Positions 16,391 through 25,500 of a DNA stretch of 39,939 nucleotides are shown here, piece by piece. Position numbers and translations under genes: made by a program. The notes under the pieces are model-generated. The model had not been told where the DNA came from and did not search any database. It saw nothing but the letters and a program-made list of their open reading frames with translations. The stretch lies in the NCBI GenBank assembly GCA_902761645.1, contig CACWLF010000018.1, positions 1 to 39,939 on the forward strand. Reading direction: 5' to 3'. The DNA comes from an uncultured Aeromonadales bacterium. Its GTDB lineage: Bacteria; Pseudomonadota; Gammaproteobacteria; Enterobacterales; Succinivibrionaceae. Position 1 is the stretch's first letter, and the number at the start of each line of letters is the position of its first letter.

Positions 16391-16897
16391 TTAATCCACA
16401 CGCTCATAATGCAGATATAATTTTCTTTGAAATTTAAGAAATTTTTTAATGTTTTCTCCGAGATCTTCGTTAACGTCCGGATCCTCGATCAGGCAGTGGT
16501 AGTTGAGCCAGTCGATTTCATCACGGGAAAAATGAGGGATAATTTCAAGCATCTGGCGCTCGTAATGGGCGGCAAGATACTGATCCAGCGGAAATATATT
16601 TACAATTGATTTCACCGTATGAATCAAATAAACGGGGATCATAACAGCATCGAAATCAAATTTCTTCTGCTGCCAGTGATTCTTCAGAGTGTCACCGCCG
16701 AATTCTCCTGGTTCGCTGTAATAACTGAAAATACGGAGTTCATTAAGAAAACTGATATGACTTTCATTGTTTTTCTGAAGATAGATTATCTGATTTTTAC
16801 CCTGATCTGCTGTTGTCTGCGGATTTCGTTCCAGGTAATTGAACCAGACATCGCAGGTGGCTGGTCCTGAAGGAACTGTGTCTATTAAAAATTTCAT
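16391..16897 (-). CDS. hypothetical protein, 168 aa
   Basis: Not recognised. The protein is soluble, aromatic-rich and acidic, without signal peptide or membrane segments. Notable stretches are CDVWFNYLERNP near the start, FGGDTLKNHWQQKKFDFDAVMIP in the middle, and a helical C-terminus (ENIKKFLKFQRKLYLHYE). The ribosome site is weak, and an upstream alternative is not available. It is first of the minus-strand trio with yciN and the VanY-type gene, 50 bp apart, so probably one operon. Confidence 0.65.
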   Translation of the reverse strand: MKFLIDTVPSGPATCDVWFNYLERNPQTTADQGKNQIIYLQKNNESHISFLNELRIFSYYSEPGEFGGDTLKNHWQQKKFDFDAVMIPVYLIHTVKSIVNIFPLDQYLAAHYERQMLEIIPHFSRDEIDWLNYHCLIEDPDVNEDLGENIKKFLKFQRKLYLHYERVD

Positions 16898-17032
16898 GCT
16901 GTTATGTATATTGCTTTTTACTGTAATTAAAAACTTTCTGAATTATATCCTTTTTCAGACCGGTTTCGAAAGAGTAAAATCCGGAAAAAGAAAGTCCGGA
17001 TGCGGATATGTGTTCTGAGAAGGTATCACGCT

Positions 17033-17044
17033 CCTGACGTCAGG
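17033..17044. promoter_or_regulatory. 12-bp palindrome upstream of the porin promoter
   Basis: CCTGACGTCAGG is a perfect palindrome about 65 bp upstream of the porin -35 element. The distance and symmetry fit an activator or repressor site, but the protein is unknown. A second symmetric pair (TCCGGA ... TCCGGA) lies just upstream at about 16979-17001. No gene is seen in 16898-17228. Confidence 0.3.
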
Positions 17045-17107
17045 CACAGTGTTTTTTTTACCTGAGTGTTCAGTAACGGAGCGGAAACAGAGTTAAAAAG
17101 TTTCAAA

Positions 17108-17136
17108 TTAATAAATTCAGCAATATGTGATATACT
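17108..17136 (+). promoter_or_regulatory. probable porin promoter
   Basis: TTAATA (17108-17113), 17 bp, then TATACT (17131-17136) with an extended TGA before the -10. It would leave a leader of about 85 nt before the porin ATG at 17229. Confidence 0.5.
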
Positions 17137-17228
17137 ACACGCATTGCAGGCTGATAGCTGTCATGGTGCAATAATGCTTCAGGCTGCAGGACCTGTCGGA
17201 CTGAATTTTAAAAAACACAAGGAATAAA

Positions 17229-18290
17229 ATGAAAACAAATCTGTTAGCCGGTGCGGCTGTAATGGCATCAGCTGCGTTGTCATGTCTCGGAGCAGAGGCT
17301 GCAACAGTATACAGCGATGACAATGTTACCTTTGATCTTATCGGACGTGTGAAGGTTGATTTATCCAACAACGATGCCGACAGTGTTCACCGTCTCACGC
17401 AGACGGCACGTCTCGGTGCATACGGTAAAACAAAAGTAAACGATGCTTTTTCGGTTTACGGAAAAATTCTTTATGATCTGTCCGCACAGGAGGAGCAGAA
17501 TGCAGGTGACCGCATCAATATAAGATACGGCTTTGCGGGTTTTGATTTCAACGATTACGGTACGTTGACATTCGGCCGTTTCGAGGATGCCTACTACAAG
17601 TCGACATCGCCGACTGATCTGATGATCAACTGGGGTGACGGCGGCGTTGCCTACTGGCGGCTGACTCCGAATGATTACGGCGGAAGACGCGACGGTCAGG
17701 TTTTGTATGATGTCAATTACCAAGGTTTCTTTTTATCACTGTCATATCAGTTCAGAGATGTTTCAAAGCAGATCGATCATTCCTACGGCGGAACCTTCGG
17801 ATATGAATACGAAAGTGTGCTGGGCAAACCGCTGGGATTCTTAGCCGGTTTCAACAGATACAGCGGTTATGAAAGCAATGACAGATACGGCTATCGTGAA
17901 AACGGTTATTTTTACGGTGCAGACAAGCATGAATGGGCGATTTCGTCATACTGGGGTACCTACGGAGCTCCGGGTCTGTATACTGCTCTTGTCTACAATT
18001 ACGGCAAACTTGATCATACCTATGCGGGACGCGGTCTTGAGGCATCGGTTGCCTATACCACGCCGGAGGCTGCATGGACCTTTATGGCCACCTACGGATA
18101 TCTGCACAACAAGGAAAAGAAACTGAGCCGCAATGACAAGTCGGTTCTGTCATCAAAACTCAGTGCAGATATAATTTACAATCTGACATCCAATTTTCAG
18201 ATTTATACCGAACTTGAACGACGCTATGAATCCGTGGTCCTGGATGAAAGCGAAAATGCCGCAGTGCTCGGTTTAATCTATAATTTCTAA
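17229..18290 (+). CDS. general outer-membrane porin
   Basis: Trimeric Gram-negative porin of the OmpC/Porin_4 type. The 353-residue product has a signal peptide cleaved near GAEA-ATVY (res 24), then alternating amphipathic strands. Porin hallmarks are VTFDLIGRVKVDLS, RLGAYGKTKVND, RYGFAGFDFNDYGTLTFGRFEDAYY (the usual FGR block and start of constriction loop 3) and a C-terminal strand ending in Phe (GLIYNF), the BAM recognition signal. Ribosome site AAGGA is 5 nt from the ATG. It probably takes up small solutes, perhaps oligosaccharides from the amylase encoded later, though nothing shows sugar specificity. Confidence 0.9.
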   Translation: MKTNLLAGAAVMASAALSCLGAEAATVYSDDNVTFDLIGRVKVDLSNNDADSVHRLTQTARLGAYGKTKVNDAFSVYGKILYDLSAQEEQNAGDRINIRYGFAGFDFNDYGTLTFGRFEDAYYKSTSPTDLMINWGDGGVAYWRLTPNDYGGRRDGQVLYDVNYQGFFLSLSYQFRDVSKQIDHSYGGTFGYEYESVLGKPLGFLAGFNRYSGYESNDRYGYRENGYFYGADKHEWAISSYWGTYGAPGLYTALVYNYGKLDHTYAGRGLEASVAYTTPEAAWTFMATYGYLHNKEKKLSRNDKSVLSSKLSADIIYNLTSNFQIYTELERRYESVVLDESENAAVLGLIYNF

Positions 18291-18324
18291 CAGATTAATC
18301 AATCCGTTCAGTCAAGGTGCCGTG

Positions 18325-19080
18325 CTAACTTCTGATTTTTTTAAACAGCAGGTACGGCATCAGTTTAAGCAGATCCATCAAAGCCCCCCAGTAGCCGGGA
18401 CTGTAAATGTTTCGGGTTCCGTATTTGAGATTTTTAACTATGCCCGGTGCGATTGAATCCGGTTCGGCAATGAGTCTGCGATCTTTGCGATCTCTGATCA
18501 TCGGAGTATTGACAAGACCAGGTTTGATTACACAGATCCTTACTTTGAGATTGTTCTGTTCACAGTAGACACGCAGTCCGTCTGCAAAACCTGATAATCC
18601 TCTTTTGCTTGCACCGTAGCAGTAATTGCTGCCCCTGACTCTTTCTCCTGCGACGGAGCTGATGAAACCAACGGTCAGATAATGGCTGCAGCTGTTTTCT
18701 TTGTAGATGCGGTTGATGAATTCGTTGACGAAGAGAGCAGGGTAGGTGAAATTCACTTTGATTGTTTCCTCCAGCTGAACAGGATCCTGTTCGCTGCTGG
18801 CAATGAGTTTTCCCACTGCAGTGAGGATCAGGTCGGTTTTCGGATCCAGCCTTTCGACAAGACCGGTCAGACTCCTTGGATCTGTATAGTCATATACCAC
18901 TGAATTGCAGAGAATTTCCGGATTGATTGCCTTGACGGCGGCAATACATTCCTGGTTGGCTGAGTCGCTTCGTGAAATAAAATAGAATTTTTCAGCGGAT
19001 TCCTTTGCCAGCAGATAAATTATTTCCCTTGCTATACGGGAACCTGCACCCAGTAAAACAATATTTTTAAATTTTTTCAT
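18325..19080 (-). CDS. SDR family NAD(P)-dependent oxidoreductase
   Basis: Short-chain dehydrogenase of 251 residues. The start at 19080 (MKKFKNIVLLGAGSRIAREI) gives the expected first strand and cofactor loop GAGSRIAR (res 11-18); upstream ATG codons would add an odd Cys/His-rich extension. Catalytic residues are S141 or S142, Y155 and K159 (YCYGASK), followed by a PGLVNT block. The C-terminus is hydrophobic (ALMDLLKLMPYLLFKKIRS). The sequence resembles the DprE2-like/YbbO-like branch acting on membrane-associated substrates, but the substrate cannot be read from sequence. It is convergent with the porin, 34 bp apart. Confidence 0.85.
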   Translation of the reverse strand: MKKFKNIVLLGAGSRIAREIIYLLAKESAEKFYFISRSDSANQECIAAVKAINPEILCNSVVYDYTDPRSLTGLVERLDPKTDLILTAVGKLIASSEQDPVQLEETIKVNFTYPALFVNEFINRIYKENSCSHYLTVGFISSVAGERVRGSNYCYGASKRGLSGFADGLRVYCEQNNLKVRICVIKPGLVNTPMIRDRKDRRLIAEPDSIAPGIVKNLKYGTRNIYSPGYWGALMDLLKLMPYLLFKKIRS

Positions 19081-19231
19081 GGCACAAACACAGTAAAAAT
19101 TTTCTACAGTATAGTGCGAAAAATGTTTTTTTATGAGTGTTTTTTTACAGTCATGCATATTTTTGTGAATTCAGTACAGAAGATGAGCATACCATGTGTT
19201 TTTTGATCAGAATAAACTTATAACCCATGAT

Positions 19232-19835
19232 GGCGAAAAAAACCACGGTTTTAACCGTGAGGCTGATGGCCCGCTCTTTAACCTTTGCGGATAATATATT
19301 GCCAACATCTACAAATGTGTTAATATATATTCATGAAGAATGAGTATAAACATACAAAGACAGATACAACGGACAACTGTATCATTGATTAACTACCATT
19401 TTGTATTTTGTCCTCAATATTGTAGAAAAATATTTAACATTCAAGGTGTTGAGGATAGATTCAAAGAACTTACCATTGCCGGGTGTAATAAACAAGGTAT
19501 TGAAATACTTGCTTTGGAGTGTCATATAGACCATGTACACATCTTCGTAAGCGTACTGCCAGCCATGTCTGTTCCAAACATAATGAAACAGATTAAAGTT
19601 TGTACTTCACTGCAATTAAGAAAAGAATTTCCACAGCTTAATGCAATGCCGAGTCTTTGGACACGAAATTACTTTGTCAGCACGGCGTGTAATGTAAGTT
19701 CTGAAACTATCACGCAGGGCATACGGGAATTTACGCCTGCGGACATTGTGCAAGACGAGCCAACAAGGTAACTTGTTAGGAACGCAGCAGTGGTTGAAGC
19801 AGGAATCCCACGACTTTAGTCGTGTGGAGTGTCAA
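19232..19835 (+). mobile_element. internally deleted IS200/IS605-family element
   Basis: Both subterminal hairpins are present. The left one is CACGGTT-TT-AACCGTG (19244-19259) and the right one CACGACT-TT-AGTCGTG (19809-19824), flanked by the typical GAATCCCA...GTGTGGAGTGTCAA context of IS605 right ends. Between them is only one reading frame, a TnpA lacking its catalytic Tyr. There are no inverted terminal repeats or target duplication, as expected for this family. The outer limits given are approximate. The total of about 600 bp is far below a full tnpA-tnpB element (about 1.7-2 kb). Confidence 0.75.
19340..19771 (+). pseudogene. tnpA: tnpA-'tnpB fusion remnant of an IS200/IS605 transposase
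   Basis: Residues 10 to about 119 are a Y1 HUH transposase: TVSLINYHFVFCPQYCRKIF, the HUH metal motif in ECHIDHVHIFVS, and SLWTRNYFVSTACNVSSETI. In relatives this last block continues into a helix with the catalytic Tyr (ETIKHYIETQ-like). Here it continues as TQGIREFTPADIVQDEP, so Tyr is missing. REFTPAD resembles the C-terminal segment of TnpB proteins, suggesting an in-frame deletion joining tnpA to the end of tnpB. The 5' end is also damaged: an upstream ATG at 19333 starts MKNEYKHTKT, the usual TnpA N-terminus, but in another frame, shifted by what looks like a 10-bp insertion near 19363. The product should be unable to cleave DNA. Confidence 0.75.
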
Positions 19836-19903
19836 ACAGATAAGTAGTTATTTTTTCCGGAAACTGAAAATTCCGGTCAGACATTTAATACCGTGATAAT
19901 CCG

Positions 19904-21136
19904 ATGAAATTGAATTTTGACAGAGCCAGAATTAAATATATTGCCTTAAATTTTTTTATTGTCTCTTTTATTGTTGCAAGTTTTTATATTTACCTGTTTT
20001 CCAGGGAATCAAACTTTATGCTGCTTATGGCCGGTGTTTTTTTCTTCGCCGCTCTGTCAGTCTATGATATATATCATTGGGTTCATGGAAAATCCAGAAA
20101 TTCTTCTGATGAATCTCAGGCAGATATTCAGGAAACTGCGGAAACAGCACACGATCAGGATGATCCTGGTTCCTTGCGGTTCAGAGCAACAGTAAAATAT
20201 CTTCTCATAAATTTCGTGCTGATCTTCCTGATTATCGGCAGTTTCTACATTTATTTATTTGCCAGGGAACCGGATTTCAGACTGTTTCTGTTCGGTGTGG
20301 CAGCAGTGGTTATTGATGTTGTATACAATATTTATGTGGTTCGCAGTACAAAAATAGATGAAGATCCGGTTGAGGAATCTGATGATCATGTTGCACCGCT
20401 GGACTGTTCAAATTCCAACGGCGGAGTTCCTGCCATTCAGGTTGATCCAAAAGTACAGGACAGCATCAGAATCGGAAAAAATTACTACAACGGAAGAGGG
20501 CTTCCCCGTGATTTTTTCAAGGCGTTCAATCTTCTTTTTGAAGGGGCGCTGGCCGGTGATGCCGAGGCTCAGATGTACGTTGGCAAAATGTTTATGTATG
20601 GTCAGGGCATTGCTCCCAGCATGATCAACGGTAAAACCTGGCTTGAGGCATCAGCCTTTCAGGGAAACGCCGAGGCGCAGTATCTGCTCGGAACGGTATA
20701 TTCCTCAAATGAGGATACCGTGAGTCTGCTTAAGGCTGTTTACTTTCTGACAAAATCAGCCGAGCAGGGCAATAACAAGGCCAGAATGCACCTTAACAAT
20801 CTTTATCGCAACAACACCGCGGCGCAGAGGGCGGATCTGAAATCGGTTCCTGCCGATTCCTTCTATGATTATGCCAATAATCCGTTTATCAGCGGCATCT
20901 GCATTACCGCAAATCAGTCCAAAGCACGAAAATCAGTCAACAGCGACTTGAGCCGGGCATACAGAATTCTTAATGTTTCACCTTCCTCTGAATACGAGGA
21001 GATCAGGCAGGCTTATCTCAATCTTATGCTGAAATTCCATCCTGACAAAAACAGGGTAGACAGTCAGAAGGTGCTTCTTGTCCGTGATGCCTACGATCTT
21101 GTTTGCAGAAATCTGAAAGAGCAGGGTGCCAGGTAG
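19904..21136 (+). CDS. membrane protein with Sel1-like repeats and a C-terminal J domain
   Basis: The 410-residue product has an unusual order. Two membrane-hairpin units, about res 10-57 and 97-144, are duplicates of each other (both contain SFYIYLF followed by an acidic RE). Sel1/TPR-like repeats follow (about 185-305: GKNYYNGRGLPRD, GDAEAQMYVGKMFMYGQG, GNAEAQYLLGTVYSS, GNNKARMHLNNLY). Last is a J domain (about 345-405) with HPD at 379-381 in KFHPDKN. It would recruit and activate DnaK at the membrane, with Sel1 repeats holding a partner. J domains are more often N-terminal. It sits just after the IS remnant; the ribosome site is weak. The gene family is not one I can name. Confidence 0.85.
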   Translation: MKLNFDRARIKYIALNFFIVSFIVASFYIYLFSRESNFMLLMAGVFFFAALSVYDIYHWVHGKSRNSSDESQADIQETAETAHDQDDPGSLRFRATVKYLLINFVLIFLIIGSFYIYLFAREPDFRLFLFGVAAVVIDVVYNIYVVRSTKIDEDPVEESDDHVAPLDCSNSNGGVPAIQVDPKVQDSIRIGKNYYNGRGLPRDFFKAFNLLFEGALAGDAEAQMYVGKMFMYGQGIAPSMINGKTWLEASAFQGNAEAQYLLGTVYSSNEDTVSLLKAVYFLTKSAEQGNNKARMHLNNLYRNNTAAQRADLKSVPADSFYDYANNPFISGICITANQSKARKSVNSDLSRAYRILNVSPSSEYEEIRQAYLNLMLKFHPDKNRVDSQKVLLVRDAYDLVCRNLKEQGAR

Positions 21137-21190
21137 ACTGCGGACGCTGTTTATTTTCTGGACCCTTTTTGTTCCTGGCACCAGTATTTT
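21125..21190 (+). terminator. possible long-loop terminator after the J-domain gene
   Basis: A perfect 9-bp inverted repeat (GGTGCCAGG at 21125-21133, CCTGGCACC at 21174-21182) spans the stop codon, with a 40-nt loop and a following AGTATTTTTC. The long loop makes it an uncertain terminator. The rest of the gap to 21345 holds nothing clear. Confidence 0.35.
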
Positions 21191-21345
21191 TCATTTGCAG
21201 GCGTCCAGACATTTTGCAAAGCGGCATGAACTTGGATAGTTATTTTCTAAACAAATTAGAATATTGCATTTTGAAGCAAAAAATTTGTAATGGCATTTAA
21301 TCACAAAAATTTATAAAATGTGCGGTGTTTTCAAACGGATGGATT

Positions 21346-22302
21346 ATGCATATTGATGATTTTGTTCACACCGTCAGCAGTGAATGGATGCACAGATACG
21401 GGGAAAAGGTTCACAAGCTTACCCTTGCCGCAGGGTTCTCCTGTCCGAACAGGGACGGAACTCTCGGAAGGGGAGGATGCACCTTCTGCAATGTAAAGTC
21501 ATTTACAGATCCGACGGAGCATCTGTCCATCAGAGAACAGCTCAATTACGGAAAAGCAAATATTGGCGGACGCAGCAAGAAATATTTTGCCTATTTTCAG
21601 TCATATACCACAACCTATGCCGAGGTCGAATATTTAAGACGTCTGTATGATCAGGCTCTGCAGGAGGCTGATATTGTCGGTCTGTGCATCGGAACAAGAC
21701 CTGACTGTCTGAGCAGGGCATGTCTGGATCTGCTGCTTTCTTATGCCGATGCCGGATATGAAATTATTGTGGAACTTGGTCTTCAGACTGCGAATGATCA
21801 GACTCTGAAACGCATAAACCGCGGTCATGATTTCCTGAGTTATTACAATACCTGCCGTCTGGCAAGAAGTTTCGGACTGGATGTCTGCACTCATCTGATA
21901 ATCGGTCTTCCTGATGAGGATCTTGACGATAATATGAATACGCTCAGCAAGGTTCTTGACGCAGGAACAACAGCACTGAAACTCCATCCTCTTCATGTGG
22001 TCAGGGGATCTGCGATGGAGAAGCAGTATCATGCAGGGCGTCTCGGAATTTTAACCAGGGATGAATATGTGGAAGTCGCGGGCGAACTGATAGCCAATAC
22101 TCCGAAAGACATTGTCTATCACCGTGTAAGCGCCACTGCCAGGGCGGATCAGCTTGTGGCTCCCGAATACTGCATAAAGAGATTTCCTGTTATTGATGCC
22201 GTGGCAAATTATCTTGCACGTTACGGCGCACAGGGATGCGCGATCGGCGATTTTTATGAAAAAAACAGTTATTTTGCACAGCGTCTGAACTGGAATCAAT
22301 AA
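21346..22302 (+). CDS. yhcC: YhcC-type radical SAM protein (TIGR01212)
   Basis: The 318-residue product parallels E. coli YhcC from end to end as remembered: RYGEKVHKLTLAAGFSCPNRDG, then GGCTFCNV, KYFAYFQSYTTTYAEVEYLR, IVGLCIGTRPDC, VELGLQTANDQTLKRINRGHDF, THLIIGLPDE and KLHPLHVVRGS. The cluster cysteines are in CPNRDGTLGRGGCTFC (a long first spacing, C-x11-C-x2-C, characteristic of this subfamily). A GTG at 21325 could add seven residues, but the ATG at 21346 has GGA just upstream and gives the usual N-terminus. Biochemical role is not established; an rRNA or tRNA modification role has been suggested for relatives. Confidence 0.9.
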   Translation: MHIDDFVHTVSSEWMHRYGEKVHKLTLAAGFSCPNRDGTLGRGGCTFCNVKSFTDPTEHLSIREQLNYGKANIGGRSKKYFAYFQSYTTTYAEVEYLRRLYDQALQEADIVGLCIGTRPDCLSRACLDLLLSYADAGYEIIVELGLQTANDQTLKRINRGHDFLSYYNTCRLARSFGLDVCTHLIIGLPDEDLDDNMNTLSKVLDAGTTALKLHPLHVVRGSAMEKQYHAGRLGILTRDEYVEVAGELIANTPKDIVYHRVSATARADQLVAPEYCIKRFPVIDAVANYLARYGAQGCAIGDFYEKNSYFAQRLNWNQ

Positions 22303-22532
22303 TATTTTCTTCAAAAAATGATGCGTTTTTTTGCAGCTCTGCTGTACCGGCATTCTGATTCAATTCTGAAATATAATTAACCCTATATAGTCAGTATGAT
22401 TTTTTTTGACACAATATCTAGTAATTATTGTTTGATTATGTAATAAACAATTTTTGTGATCTGTTTAAAAATTTGAATGCATAAAATACAAAAGAATTAT
22501 GTTTTGTTTAATTTATACTCGATAATTGTCAA

Positions 22533-22558
22533 GTTAGAAAAACTGTGCTTTTTCTAAC
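22533..22558 (+). promoter_or_regulatory. perfect 10-bp stem-loop in the amylase leader
   Basis: GTTAGAAAAA, loop CTGTGC, TTTTTCTAAC: a perfect inverted repeat ending 41 bp before the amylase ATG. A TATACT at 22514-22519 would start the mRNA near 22526, placing the hairpin at its very 5' end, where it could protect the message. A T-run follows within a few bases (AAGAATTTTTTTC), so attenuation is another possibility. A TTGACA is present at 22406-22411 without a matching -10. No gene lies in 22303-22599. Confidence 0.45.
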
Positions 22559-22599
22559 AAGAATTTTTTTCATTTGTTTGTTCAATTTATGGAGTAAAA

Positions 22600-25500
22600 A
22601 TGCAGCGTTCAAAAACTGGTTTGAAGTTTAAGCGTACATTGATGAGTGCTTCTGTAGCAATGGCAATTGCCTCTACTTTGGGCATTGTTGCGGCTCCTCA
22701 GGCTCAAGCGGTAGTAGCGGCAACTCATATCTATCACAACCATATGCCTAATTTCTGGCCTTATTATAATGTAGACGATTATGCCAAGACCAAGGTAGGC
22801 GATCCTATCCGTTACACATATGACGGTCAGGTTATCAGAATCAAGGAAAATCCTCCTTCAAGCTATACCTATTTCAATCCGACAACCGGAAAGGTAATGC
22901 CACATGATGATTTTCAGGCTTATTACCAGCACCATGCAAAACAGGGTGCATACAAGTCATGGCCAATTGAAACAGCCCAGAGCAACAGCGGAAGATATCC
23001 TTTAAGCGCCACACATGTAACCATGTCAGGTGCACTGATCAACAATCTTCAGAGCTTTGCCGATTTAAATATCGAAGGCATGGGATATGAACAGGGATGG
23101 GCCAACGGCTGGAAACAGGTGCAGCCAAGCCTCAAGACCCAGAACGGTTTCCCTGCACTGGATGCCATCCACTTTACCGGTCACCACAGTATGGGACCTC
23201 TGGTTGGACCTAAGTATTTCCTGAAAGATCTGATTTTCCAGAACGTAACACTGCAGCAGGACTACTTCCTCGGAAAGAATTTCGTATCATCAAAAGGTTA
23301 TTTCCCGACAGAACTCGGTTTCTCCGAACGTCTGATTCCTACTTTGAGAAAACTGGGTGTTGAATGGTCTGTACTTGGTGATATTCACTATTCACGCGCA
23401 TTAAAGGATTATCCGTACCTCGATGATCTGGGCAAGGATACTCTGGTTTCTCCTCCAAACAGAGCTGATCTGCAGAACACCTCCGATGAAGGCGACTGGA
23501 AAGCTCTGGCAATGGAACACGAACAGCAGACAACTTACAACAAATTCCCGTTTGCCACAACTCCTCACTGGGTTCAATATGTTGATCCGGAAACAGGTGC
23601 TGTATCACGTCTTGCCGGTATTCCTGTAGAACAGGCTGGTTCATGGCTGGAAGGCTGGGAAGGACAGGCCGCTCCTACAGCAATCATGGAATACGACAAC
23701 AATTCAAGCCGTCCTCAGTACTTCGTAATCGCTCACGACGGTGATAACTCATCAGGTAGAGCCGGTTCAGGCGATACATGGATGAATTCCGGTAACTTTA
23801 CCTATGCACAGAGCGGAGTGCTTGGCATCGGTGTAAATGAATATCTTGCAAAATATCCTATTCCTGCAAATGATGTTCAGCACGTTCAGGACGGTTCATG
23901 GATTGATACCCGTGACTCATCAGGCGACCCTACCTGGTATCACTGGCACATTCCTATGGGTGTATGGAAAGGACAGATCAATGATTTCAACACCGCAATG
24001 GGAACAAATTTCCAGATTCCTACGAACAATGACGGCACACCGTTCGGTCATGCCGTTTCAATGGAATTCGGTTATCATTATTTAGAGCGCAACTTTGCAT
24101 TGCTGCAGGCTGCACAGAACTATGCCGAAACAGCAGAGCAGATCTGGCTGGATTCACATCCTAACTACTGGTCTCCAAAGACCGATGCGGAACGTCAGGT
24201 TACCTATGAAGGCAATCAGCTGAACCCTTACATGATGTCATTCCCGGTAAAGGGCGATGAAAACAATGATTACAAGGGCGGTGCAAACCCTGCCGAACTT
24301 GGCTGGTACTTCCTGATTGCTTCCATCGATTCAGGTTTCGGTTACTATGATGAAAACACCGACGATAACGTTAAGCCTACTTTAGGTTTCAACCAGTCTC
24401 TGTATTTCACAGAACCTTACGTTAAACAGCATATTGCAGAAGACCGCACAGGTCCTTCAATGTGGTGGGTTCAGCGCTATCCGTACAATCCGGGCAGCGG
24501 CAACGCATCCAAGGCTGAAGGTTGGACGCATGTTTATGCCGACAATGTATTTGTAATCTATACCTATGCATACGACGTAAGCGGCATCAAGGATGTAAAG
24601 GTTAAGATCCGTACCCACAAGGACAAGAGAATGTCTCCTACAGATATTGCTCCTCGTGTATACGATCCTGCATCATTGGGAAATATTCCTAACAACGATC
24701 CTTCCCAGGTAGGCGAATGGAAGACCTATGATACCCAGATGAGAGATTTATCTCCTGATATCAACGGTGTACCATGGCAGAAGAACGCCAACTCTGCAGT
24801 AATGGATGTTGTTCAGGCCAAGAAGATCGGTAATACCTACTATGCCTACATTGATGAATACCGTGATCAGCTGATTGACTACTACATGGAAGCCACCGAT
24901 GAGAAGGGCAATGTTACCAGATCTGAAATCCAGTCTGTATACGTAGGTACCGGTAAATTCAAGAAGAGCGGCGGCAAGATCGTTGAGGATATCAACGGTG
25001 ATATTGACGGTACTCACATGTTCTTTACCGACAACTTCACCGGTTTCGAGGACAGTCTGACTGTTTACGCAAAACCTGCCAATCAGAATCTGAGCGGTGC
25101 CACTGTTAAATACAAGGATCGCGGTTCCGATTCATGGAAGTCCAAGGAAGCTTCAGCCGTTCAGGGCGAAAGCAGCAAGTACTTCAAGGCAAGTGTATCC
25201 TACAAGAGAGATGCAGGATGCGCAGACATCAGAATCACCAATGACGGCGAAGGCTCACAGTATCCTAACGATGTATGTCTGAGTCAGGGTGTATACACCA
25301 TCGATCAGGCTACAGGAAATGTAACCGAAGGCAAACCTGCAGATCTGGTTGCCAAGTCTACAATTTACTTCAAGCCTGTTTCCAGTCTGACCAATGTCTG
25401 CATTCACTACCGTTCACTGCCTGCATCTGCAGATTCCGGATGGACTACTGTACCGGGCGAGAAGATGGTATACAATTCATCCACAGGTTTCTGGGCTAAA

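Noticed and set aside
22406-22434. TTGACA upstream of the amylase as a consensus promoter
   Set aside because: No -10-like hexamer lies 16-18 bp downstream; only a distant TATACT at 22514 is plausible.
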